From contig CAZNTX010000143.1 in NCBI GenBank assembly GCA_964576075.1, forward strand, positions 1-5,279: a stretch of DNA of 5,279 nucleotides, in the 5' to 3' direction. The notes under the pieces are model-generated. The model made no database searches, was not told the origin of the DNA, and saw only the letters and a program-made list of their open reading frames with translations. Each line of letters opens with the position of its first letter. The stretch's first letter is position 1. Source of the stretch: Thermohalobaculum sp964576075. GTDB taxonomy: Bacteria; Pseudomonadota; Alphaproteobacteria; Rhodobacterales; Rhodobacteraceae. The translations under genes and the position numbers were made by a program. Of the stretch, positions 1-5,279 are shown one piece after another.

Positions 1-1142
1 TCGCGCCCGATCAGCATGCGCCGGATCTCCTGCGTGCCGGCGCCGATCTCGTAGAGCTTGGCGTCGCGCAGGAGCCGCCCCGTCGGGTAGTCGTTGATGT
101 AGCCGTTGCCGCCCAAGGCCTGGATCGCCTCGAGCGCCACCTCCGTCGCCCTGGCGCTCGCGAAGAGCAGGCACCCGGCCGCGTCCTGGCGCGTCGTCTC
201 CCCCCGGTCGCAGGCCGCGGCGACCGCATAGGTATAGGCGCGGCTCGCATTGAAGGCCGTGTACATATCCGCGATCTTGCCCTGCATCAGCTGGAACTCG
301 CCGATCGGGCGGCCGAACTGTTCGCGCTCGTGCACATAGGGCATCACCACGTCCATCGCCGCCGCCATGATCCCGAGCGGCCCGCCCGAGAGCACCACGC
401 GCTCGTAGTCGAGCCCCGACATCAGCACCGCGACCCCGCGCCCCTCCTCGCCGAGCAGGTTCTCGAAGGGCACCTCGCAGTCCTCGAAGACGAGCTCGCA
501 GGTGTTGGAGCCGCGCATCCCGAGCTTGTCGAGCTTCCGCCCCGTGGAGAACCCCGCCATCCCCTTCTCGATCAGGAAGGCGGTGATGCCTTTCGGCCCC
601 GCCTCCGGATCGGTCTTGGCATAGACCACGAGGGTGTCCGCATCCGGCCCGTTGGTGATCCACATCTTCGCGCCGTTCAGCACGAAGCGGTCGTTGCGCT
701 TCTCGGCGCGGAGCTTCATCGAGACGACGTCCGACCCCGCCCCGGGCTCCGACATGGCGAGCGCGCCCACATGCTCGCCCGAGATCAGCCCCGGCAGGAA
801 GCGCGCCTTCTGCTCCGGCGTCCCGTTCAGGCGGATCTGGTTGACGCAGAGATTGGAATGCGCGCCGTAGGAGAGCCCGACCGAGGCCGAGGCGCGGCTG
901 ATCTCCTCTACCGCGACCGTATGGGCGAGATAGCCGAGGCCGGTGCCGCCCTCCGCCTCCGGCACGGTGATGCCGAGGAGCCCCATCTCCCCCATCTCGC
1001 GCCAGAGCTCCGGGGGAAAGGCGTTCTCCCGGTCGATCTCGGCGGCGCGGGGCGCGATGCGCTCGGCGGCGAAGCGGCGCACGGCGTCGCGCAGCGCGTC
1101 GATCTCCTCGCCGAGGCCGAAGCTCATGCTGGCGTCGAACAT
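1..1142 (-). CDS. ivd: Isovaleryl-CoA dehydrogenase, C-terminus cut by window edge
   Basis: This FAD-dependent acyl-CoA dehydrogenase oxidises isovaleryl-CoA to 3-methylcrotonyl-CoA in leucine catabolism and passes electrons to electron-transfer flavoprotein. I translated 380 codons; the family is usually about 387 aa, so only the last few residues are missing. Both acyl-CoA dehydrogenase signatures are visible: AMSEPGAGSDVVS at residues 129-141 and a Q-x2-GG-x-G-Y pattern at 341-360. The catalytic base is predicted to be Glu247 in GLDYERVVLSGGP, the helix position used by isovaleryl-CoA dehydrogenases. The site that carries the glutamate in medium-chain enzymes is Ala368 (YEIGAGT), as expected for this subfamily. 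The ATG at 1142 is chosen because AAGGAGG lies 7 nt upstream; Met6 has no such site. The gene overlaps the end of tetR by 19 bp, which suggests translational coupling. The rest of a liu operon (methylcrotonyl-CoA carboxylase, HMG-CoA lyase) would be expected beyond the left edge, but this is inference. Confidence 0.95.
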   Translation of the reverse strand, partial: MFDASMSFGLGEEIDALRDAVRRFAAERIAPRAAEIDRENAFPPELWREMGEMGLLGITVPEAEGGTGLGYLAHTVAVEEISRASASVGLSYGAHSNLCVNQIRLNGTPEQKARFLPGLISGEHVGALAMSEPGAGSDVVSMKLRAEKRNDRFVLNGAKMWITNGPDADTLVVYAKTDPEAGPKGITAFLIEKGMAGFSTGRKLDKLGMRGSNTCELVFEDCEVPFENLLGEEGRGVAVLMSGLDYERVVLSGGPLGIMAAAMDVVMPYVHEREQFGRPIGEFQLMQGKIADMYTAFNASRAYTYAVAAACDRGETTRQDAAGCLLFASARATEVALEAIQALGGNGYINDYPTGRLLRDAKLYEIGAGTQEIRRMLIGR

Positions 1143-1774
1143 GGGGTGTCCTCCTTGGGGGTGTCCGGTGCCGGCGCGGGCGCGAGGCCGACCGAGCCTG
1201 CGACGAGGCGCCAATAGATCTCCTCGAGCTCGCTCGCCGAAAGCGGCCCGCCCGCGCGATACCAAGTGGTGATGCCGGTCAGCATGGCGATGATCGCCCG
1301 GGCCGCGACCTTGGGGGCAGGGGCCGAGAGGCTCCCGTCGCGCCGCCCGGCCTCCAGGATCTCGACCAGCGCCGCCTCGTATGCCCGCCGCAGCCCCTCG
1401 ATCCGCTCGAAATTCTCACGGGTGAGCGACCGCAGCTCCATATAGGAGAGAAAGACCCCGTCGGCGCGGGGCAGGTGGTGGCGGATATGGAAGCGGGTGA
1501 AGGCCTCGAGCCGCTCCGGCGCGGGGCGGGAGGCGGGCAGACGCGCCGCGGCCCAGGCCTCCAGCAGCTCGCGCATATGCGCCTCCAGGAGCCCCATCAG
1601 AATCGCCTGCTTGTTGGGGAAATAGCGATAGAGCGCGGCGGCGCCGAGGCCCACCTCCTCGGCGAGCCGGCGCATCGAGAGCGCCTCGTAGCCATGGCGC
1701 GCGATGAGGCGCAGCGCCGCGCCGCGGATCGCCGCCTCCGTCCTCTCGCCCTGGCTGCCAACGCGTCTGGCCAT
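1124..1774 (-). CDS. TetR-family transcriptional regulator, probable repressor of the ivd operon
   Basis: A 216-aa DNA-binding regulator of normal TetR length. The N-terminal helix-turn-helix spans about residues 12-59, with the typical recognition segment GLGAAALYRYFPNK at 42-55. The C-terminal ligand domain carries a motif near residues 168-183 (ITTWYRAGGPLSASEL). That motif resembles TetR proteins that sense acyl-CoA thioesters (KstR2-like C-terminal domain, recognised from memory). A short proline-rich tail (198-216) follows, and its Lys-Glu-Asp codons also form the ivd ribosome-binding site. The ATG at 1774 is supported by GGAGG 6 nt upstream. The frame is also open further upstream, but that stretch is the decayed CTERM gene, not part of this protein. 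The position directly ahead of ivd and just downstream of a palindrome suggests an autoregulated local repressor responding to a branched acyl-CoA. A LiuQ-like role is possible, but the ligand and targets are not shown by sequence. Confidence 0.92.
   Translation of the reverse strand: MARRVGSQGERTEAAIRGAALRLIARHGYEALSMRRLAEEVGLGAAALYRYFPNKQAILMGLLEAHMRELLEAWAAARLPASRPAPERLEAFTRFHIRHHLPRADGVFLSYMELRSLTRENFERIEGLRRAYEAALVEILEAGRRDGSLSAPAPKVAARAIIAMLTGITTWYRAGGPLSASELEEIYWRLVAGSVGLAPAPAPDTPKEDTPCSTPA
1150..1156 (-). promoter_or_regulatory. Ribosome-binding site of ivd, inside the tetR coding end
   Basis: The minus strand reads AAGGAGG, near-perfect complementarity to the 16S rRNA 3' end, 7 nt before the ivd ATG at 1142. 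It lies within the last codons of tetR (Lys-Glu-Asp), so ribosomes finishing tetR deliver directly to ivd. This site fixes the ivd start. Confidence 0.88.
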
Positions 1775-1779
1775 GGCCG

Positions 1780-1787
1780 ACCTCCCT
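1780..1787 (-). promoter_or_regulatory. Ribosome-binding site of tetR
   Basis: The minus strand reads AGGGAGGT with the GGAGG core 6 nt ahead of the ATG at 1774. It is decisive for the start: the reading frame stays open far upstream, but this strong site marks where tetR translation begins. Confidence 0.85.
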
Positions 1788-1804
1788 TTGGCGGCCAGCC
1801 TAAT

Positions 1805-1818
1805 TGAACGCTCGTTCA
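1805..1818. promoter_or_regulatory. Probable TetR-type operator upstream of tetR-ivd
   Basis: The sequence TGAACG-CT-CGTTCA is an inverted repeat with perfect 6-bp arms and a 2-bp centre; two outer A/T positions (1802-1803 with 1820-1821) also pair. Length and form fit TetR-family half-site spacing. It lies 31 bp ahead of the tetR start and overlaps weak candidate promoter boxes on the minus strand (TTTTCG, 17-bp spacer, TTCAAT). A bound dimer there would block the tetR-ivd promoter. Binding by the adjacent regulator is inferred from position. The promoter boxes themselves are poor matches and I do not claim them separately. Confidence 0.65.
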
Positions 1819-1822
1819 CTTC

Positions 1823-2360
1823 AAGCGAAAATCTCTCCCGCCGGGCGCGCGCCTCGCCGAAACTGCCGGCGACGGTGGAGGAGGCGACGAGCTCGGGCGC
1901 GGCGAACCGGTCGCCGGGGATGCTGTCGCCATAGACGATCTCGTCGCCCATATAGTCGAAGAGATTGCCGTTTATGATGTTGAGCTGCTCTGGGCCGGTG
2001 TTGCCGCCGACCAGCTCCTGCTCCAGGGAAAGGCCCCAGTCGCCGAAGCCGGTGCCGGCCGCGTTGACGCTGACATCGGCCACGACGAAGCTCGCGCCGA
2101 CCGCAGTCCAGGTGATCCCGCCGGAGGTGACGGCGAAGCTTGGGATCTGGGCGGCTGTCAGCGTCGCTCCGGGCAGAAAGGCCGCGTCGAGAAAGCTGAT
2201 CGTTCCCGTGACCGGCCCTGGAATCGCCCCGGTGTCGCCGGGGGTGAACCTGCGTCCGGTGGCGTCGAAGGTCATCGCCCCCGACGGACCGCAAACGCTC
2301 AAGGCCGCAAGCGCCGTCGAAACGGCAATCCCCCTCCACCCCGCGGCTCGTCCTTTGCAA
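1823..2360 (-). pseudogene. Decayed tandem copy of the VPLPA-CTERM gene
   Basis: The frame read from 2302 downward aligns without gaps to the intact CTERM protein encoded at 2420-3049. By eye there are about 36 identities in 85 residues, beginning at GPVTGTI (about 2218) and including shared NTG and EQ positions. The segment translated from about 2340 looks like a signal peptide core (IAVSTALAALSV), followed by a plausible PSGA/MTF cleavage site. Three things are broken. No ATG or GTG with a ribosome-binding site starts this frame; a TTG at 2360 would fit only if one G in the run at 2339-2342 (or 2330-2334) were absent. The VPLPA motif and transmembrane tail are gone, leaving only a possible remnant (VAGSFGEARARRER). 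No stop codon is present, so the frame runs on into tetR. It is most likely a duplicate in decay. A gene starting from TTG at 2302 cannot be excluded. The limits are approximate. Confidence 0.65.
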
Positions 2361-2419
2361 GGATTTTCCGAAGAAGGGGATTTACAGTGAAGGTCCGTCC
2401 GATGCTGCCGGCCAGCGGA

Positions 2420-3049
2420 TCACGCCGGGGCCGTTCGACGCGCGGCCGATTTGGGGCCGCGGCCCTGGCGCTCGCGCCGGCGCGCGACGAGCCCGAGCCC
2501 GGCGACGCTCGCGAGGAGCAGCGGCAACGCGGCCGGAAGCGGGACCGCGGTGAAGTTGCCGGGGCTGAGCGTCCCGTTGGTGGGGCCGGTGAAGAGCGGG
2601 ACGCCGCCCAACCCGGGCCCGCCGCCATAGCGCACGACATCCCTACCGACGGCGCCGTTGAAATTGAGCTCGATCTGCTCGAAGCCGGTGTTGCTTGCTA
2701 CCAGATCGTCGTTCGCCAGAAAGAAATAGTTCGAAAAGCCATCGCCGGTGGCATTCACGAAGAATTCGGCCACGAAGAGGTCGACCGAGCCGAAGGCCCA
2801 GACCAGCCCGTCGCTCGTGAAGGCGAAGTCGGTGACATCGCCCGCGTCGAGAAACGCCAAGGGCATGAAGGCGCCGTCGTCGAAGGTGATGGTGCCGGTG
2901 ACAGGCCCCTCGATCGGCCCGGCGGTGCTGTCGAAGGGGTTGCCCTGATAAACGAAGGTCAGCGCGGCCGCAGAGGTCGGCACCGCAAGAGAGAGCGCGG
3001 CCGACGCGGCGAATATGGCAACCACGCGGGTCAGCGAGAACAACCGCAT
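2420..3049 (-). CDS. Small secreted VPLPA-CTERM sorting-domain protein
   Basis: A 209-aa exported protein of unknown function. A Sec signal peptide occupies residues 1-29: positive start MRLFSLTR, hydrophobic core, then A27-A28-A29 before LTF. The mature part is an acidic, aromatic- and glycine-rich beta-type domain (about 30-165) with repeated FxxG/NTG patterns. VPLPA is at 169-173, followed by a hydrophobic helix (174-189) and an arginine cluster (190-194). This is the VPLPA-CTERM signal, which in Rhodobacterales is processed by an exosortase (XrtD type, from family knowledge; none is in this window). An extra basic tail of about 15 residues follows the cluster, longer than usual. Start choice: GGAGG lies 9 nt before the ATG at 3049 and only 3 nt before the ATG at 3055, so 3049 is preferred; a TTG at 3079 is unlikely. 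It has its own promoter upstream. The decayed copy follows after about 60 bp. The role may be in surface or exopolysaccharide biology, but this is inference. Confidence 0.88.
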   Translation of the reverse strand: MRLFSLTRVVAIFAASAALSLAVPTSAAALTFVYQGNPFDSTAGPIEGPVTGTITFDDGAFMPLAFLDAGDVTDFAFTSDGLVWAFGSVDLFVAEFFVNATGDGFSNYFFLANDDLVASNTGFEQIELNFNGAVGRDVVRYGGGPGLGGVPLFTGPTNGTLSPGNFTAVPLPAALPLLLASVAGLGLVARRRERQGRGPKSAARRTAPA

Positions 3050-3090
3050 CGTCATGTCCCTCCAGAGCGGCCCCGACAACTCCAGAAGTT

Positions 3091-3120
3091 AGTATATGCC
3101 ACCTTGCGCGCGCAACGCAA
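3091..3120 (-). promoter_or_regulatory. Promoter of the VPLPA-CTERM gene
   Basis: The minus strand reads TTGCGT at 3120-3115, an 18-bp spacer, then TATACT at 3096-3091. The -10 box is a 5/6 match to the sigma-70 consensus and the -35 box keeps TTG. The predicted transcript start, near 3084, leaves a leader of about 35 nt with a GGAGG site before the ATG at 3049. This is a local A/T-rich dip in GC-rich DNA. It shows that the CTERM gene can be expressed independently of the upstream ABC transporter gene. Confidence 0.6.
3104..3115. promoter_or_regulatory. Perfect 12-bp palindrome between promoter boxes
   Basis: TTGCGCGCGCAA is a perfect palindrome inside the spacer between the -35 and -10 boxes of the CTERM promoter, touching the -35 box by one base. 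That is a classic repressor position, so it may be an operator. The alternating GC core is also easy to get by chance in high-GC DNA. No regulator is identified. Confidence 0.35.
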
Positions 3121-3150
3121 GCGAGGGCCGCGCCTTTCGACGCCAGCGCG

Positions 3151-3166
3151 GGCGGGTCACCCCGCC
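3151..3166 (-). terminator. GC hairpin over the ABC ATPase stop codon
   Basis: On the minus strand GGCGGG-GTGA-CCCGCC forms a perfect 6-bp GC stem closed by a GNRA-type tetraloop, and the TGA stop codon of the ATPase gene lies in the loop. No U-tract follows, so this is not a canonical intrinsic terminator. It may be a U-less terminator, a pause site or a 3'-end stabiliser at the boundary before the next promoter. Confidence 0.35.
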
Positions 3167-5247
3167 TTGGCGTCCTCGAGGGTGATGACGGGCTCCATGG
3201 CGTTGAGTTTCTCCTCGGAGAGGTGGCAGGAGATGAAATGGCCGGGCGCCATTTCCTTGCGCGGCAGCGGCTTGTCGCAGACGCCCGGCATGAAATAGCC
3301 GCAGCGGGTCTGGAACGGGCAGCCCTCCGGGCGCTTCAGCGGGGAGGGCAACTCCCCCTCGAGCACGACATGGCGCTTCTTCACATGGGTATCGGCGACC
3401 GGCACGGCGGAGAGCAGCGCCTCGGTATAGGGGTGGTAGGGCGGCGCGAAGATCGCCTCCGTCGGCCCCTGCTCCATGATCTCGCCGAGATACATCACCA
3501 CCACCCGGTCGGAGAGATAGCGCACGACGCCGAGATCGTGGGAGATGAAGAGCATCGTCGTGCGGCTCTCGCGCTGGATATCGGTGAGGAGCTTCGTCAC
3601 CGCGGCCTGCACCGAGACGTCGAGCGCCGAGACCGGCTCGTCGGCCACCACGAGGCGGGGGCGCCCGGCGAAGGCGCGGGCGATGCCGATGCGCTGCTTC
3701 TGCCCGCCGGAGAGCTGGCGCGGCATGCGGGTGGCGAACTCGCGCGGGAGCTTCACGAGATCGAGAAGCTCGAGCATCTTCTCCCAGCGCTCCTTGCCGT
3801 CGGCGCCGATTTCGAAGATCTCGAGCACCCGGCAGATCTGGTCGCCGATGGTCATCGAGGGGTTGAGCGTGTCGAAGGGGTTCTGGAACACCATCTGGAC
3901 CTGGGAGACGGTGTTCGGCCCGCGCTTCTCCACCGGCATGTGGCCGAGCTCCATGTTGCCGAGGGTGATCTCCCCCTCGGTCGCCGTCTCGAGGCCCATC
4001 AGCACCTTGGCGAAGGTGGACTTGCCGCAGCCCGACTCGCCGACGATCGCCACGGTCTCCGCCTCGCGGGCGTCGAAGGTGAGGTTCTCGTTGGCCTTCA
4101 CGGTGCGCCGGTCGCCGCCGCCGAACATGCCGGTGGAGACGGAATAGTGCTTCTTGAGGTTGTCGACCTGGAGCACCACGTCACCGATCTCGATCTTCTC
4201 CTCGATCTCGGCATCGGCGATGTCGGCCTCCCAGTCGATCTCGTCGATGCGGATGCAGCGGGAGCGGTGGCGGTCGCCGAGATCGTGCATCCGGATCAGC
4301 CCCTCGTCGCATTTCGGCTGGAAATGCGGGCAGCGGGGGCCGAAATTGCAGCCGACCGGCCGCTCGTGGGGCAGGGGGAGCTGGCCCGGGATCGCCACCA
4401 GCGGGCGGGAATACTTGTCCGCCCCGGGCACCGGGATCGAGCGCAGGAGGCCCTTGGTGTAGGGGTGGCGCATCTTGTTGAAGACGGTCTCGATGTCGCC
4501 CTCCTCCACCGCCTCGCCGGAATACATCACCGTGATGCGGTCGCAGGTCTCGAGGATCAGCCCGAGATTGTGGGAGACGAAGAGCATCGAGGTGCCCATC
4601 TCCCGGGCGAGGTCGCGGATCAGCTCGACGATGCCGGCCTCGACGGTGACGTCGAGCGCGGTGGTGGGCTCGTCGAGCAAGAGGAGCTGCGGGCGCGAGA
4701 GGAGCGCCATGGCGATCACGATGCGCTGCTGCTGCCCGCCCGAGAGCTGGTGGGGATAGGCGCCCATGATGCGGTCGGGGTCGGGCAGGCGGACGGCGGC
4801 GACCATCTCGGCCGCGCGGGTCTGCGCCTCCGCCTCGGAGATGTCCTCGTGGATCGTCAGCACCTCGGAGAGCTGGCGGCCGACCTTGAGTGCCGGGTTC
4901 AGCGAGGCCATCGGCTCCTGATAGACCATCGAGATCTTGGAGCCGCGCAGATGCCGGAGCTCCTCGTCCGACATCTCGCCCATGTCGCGGCCCATGAACT
5001 TGATCTTGCCCGACTTGATGCGCCCGTTCTTGCCGAGATAGCGCATGATCCCAAGCGAGACGGTGGACTTGCCGCAGCCGGACTCGCCGACGAGGCCCAT
5101 GGTCTCGCCGGGCATGACCTTCATCGAGAAGTCCATCACCGCGGGGATCTCGCCCTTGCGGGTGTAGAAGGAGATGTTGAGATCCTCGATCTCGAGGATC
5201 GGCGTGGTGCCCTGCTGGGCGTCGGTCTGTTCGAGCGTCGCGGTCAT
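3157..5247 (-). CDS. Fused DppD-DppF-type double ATPase of an oligopeptide ABC importer
   Basis: A 696-aa cytoplasmic energy subunit in which both ATPases of a peptide-type importer are joined in one chain. Domain 1 has Walker A GESGCGKST (54-62), Q-loop Gln110, signature LSGGQQQR (168-175), Walker B ending in Asp192-Glu193, and switch His226. Domain 2 has Walker A at 403-411, Q-loop Gln455, LSGGQKQR (512-519), Asp536-Glu537 and His570. All catalytic residues are kept in both sites, so both should hydrolyse ATP. Each half ends in an oligopeptide-transporter C-terminal region starting with HPY (261 and 605) and a four-cysteine set: C300, C306, C313, C331 and C643, C649, C657, C674. In characterised DppD proteins such cysteines bind a 4Fe-4S cluster. 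The start at 5247 has AGGAG 8 nt upstream. The substrate could be peptides, but relatives also import sugars, opines or nickel; sequence alone does not decide. The permease and binding-protein genes are expected beyond the right edge. Confidence 0.93.
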   Translation of the reverse strand: MTATLEQTDAQQGTTPILEIEDLNISFYTRKGEIPAVMDFSMKVMPGETMGLVGESGCGKSTVSLGIMRYLGKNGRIKSGKIKFMGRDMGEMSDEELRHLRGSKISMVYQEPMASLNPALKVGRQLSEVLTIHEDISEAEAQTRAAEMVAAVRLPDPDRIMGAYPHQLSGGQQQRIVIAMALLSRPQLLLLDEPTTALDVTVEAGIVELIRDLAREMGTSMLFVSHNLGLILETCDRITVMYSGEAVEEGDIETVFNKMRHPYTKGLLRSIPVPGADKYSRPLVAIPGQLPLPHERPVGCNFGPRCPHFQPKCDEGLIRMHDLGDRHRSRCIRIDEIDWEADIADAEIEEKIEIGDVVLQVDNLKKHYSVSTGMFGGGDRRTVKANENLTFDAREAETVAIVGESGCGKSTFAKVLMGLETATEGEITLGNMELGHMPVEKRGPNTVSQVQMVFQNPFDTLNPSMTIGDQICRVLEIFEIGADGKERWEKMLELLDLVKLPREFATRMPRQLSGGQKQRIGIARAFAGRPRLVVADEPVSALDVSVQAAVTKLLTDIQRESRTTMLFISHDLGVVRYLSDRVVVMYLGEIMEQGPTEAIFAPPYHPYTEALLSAVPVADTHVKKRHVVLEGELPSPLKRPEGCPFQTRCGYFMPGVCDKPLPRKEMAPGHFISCHLSEEKLNAMEPVITLEDAKAG

Positions 5248-5252
5248 CGCGC

Positions 5253-5272
5253 TGTCTCCTCTGATGTCTCCT
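5253..5272 (-). promoter_or_regulatory. Doubled Shine-Dalgarno ahead of the ABC ATPase gene
   Basis: The minus strand carries AGGAGACA twice, at 5272-5265 and 5260-5253, a 12-bp period with four bases between copies. The proximal AGGAG is 8 nt from the ATG at 5247 and is the working site. The distal copy is 20 nt away, too far to initiate there. It may be a standby site or a small duplication. Confidence 0.6.
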
Positions 5273-5279
5273 GGCGGCG

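Noticed and set aside
330..1217. Long plus-strand open frame of 295 codons
   Set aside because: It is antisense to ivd, has an arginine/histidine/proline-rich composition typical of GC-rich shadow frames, and has no family resemblance.
2287..2304. Lipobox-like LSVC at the end of the signal peptide of the decayed copy
   Set aside because: Valine at the position before cysteine is unfavourable, and the paralogue uses an ordinary A-x-A cleavage site.
2351..2367. Small TCCTT-TGC-AAGGA inverted repeat followed by TTTT on the plus strand
   Set aside because: The stem is only 5 bp with a 3-nt loop and there is no plus-strand gene for it to terminate.
2403..2425. GCTG/CAGC stem just after the intact CTERM gene as a terminator
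   Set aside because: Only four base pairs and no U-tract; likely chance in GC-rich DNA.
2299..2640. Minus-strand 113-codon frame across the end of the intact CTERM gene
   Set aside because: It is out of frame with a well-supported gene, rich in Arg/Pro/Ser, and carries no recognisable domain; only the intergenic part is unclaimed.
3050..3079. Longer start (TTG at 3079) for the VPLPA-CTERM protein
   Set aside because: It would add ten residues ahead of a normal signal peptide and would place the gene's own GGAGG site inside the coding region.
2387..3298. Long plus-strand open frame of 303 codons
   Set aside because: It lies opposite the CTERM gene, its promoter and the ATPase end; composition is low-complexity Arg/Gly/Glu and no motif is visible.

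Overview
The window is high-GC DNA (roughly two-thirds G+C by eye) from an alphaproteobacterium, most likely a Rhodobacterales/Rhodobacteraceae relative. The evidence is the codon style, the VPLPA-CTERM sorting tail (a signal well known from that order), the fused DppD-DppF ATPase and the isovaleryl-CoA dehydrogenase. Taxonomy is inferred from these traits only. Every gene I can support lies on the minus strand, so transcription runs from high to low coordinates. The long plus-strand frames are antisense shadows.

In transcription order: (1) 5247-3157 encodes a 696-aa double ATPase of an oligopeptide/dipeptide-type ABC importer; its permeases probably lie beyond the right edge. (2) 3151-3166 is a GC hairpin holding the ATPase stop codon in its loop. 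(3) 3120-3091 is a good promoter with a perfect 12-bp palindrome in its spacer. (4) 3049-2420 encodes a small secreted VPLPA-CTERM protein. (5) About 2360-1823 is a diverged second copy of that gene. It has lost a recognisable start, its sorting tail and its stop codon, and it now reads in frame into the next gene. (6) 1818-1805 is a TGAACG-N2-CGTTCA palindrome, probably a TetR-type operator. (7) 1774-1124 encodes a TetR-family regulator. (8) 1142-1 encodes isovaleryl-CoA dehydrogenase of leucine catabolism, cut by the left edge about seven residues before its expected end.

The coherent unit is tetR-ivd. The genes overlap by 19 bp and each has a strong Shine-Dalgarno. The operator sits just upstream, and the regulator's C-terminal half resembles acyl-CoA-responsive TetR proteins. 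This points to an autoregulated leucine/isovalerate (liu) operon continuing past the left edge. The ABC transporter and the two CTERM genes have no evident functional tie to it. I see no wholly new system. The most unusual part is the tandem CTERM pair, whose decayed member is fused in frame through the operator and ribosome-binding site into the regulator gene.
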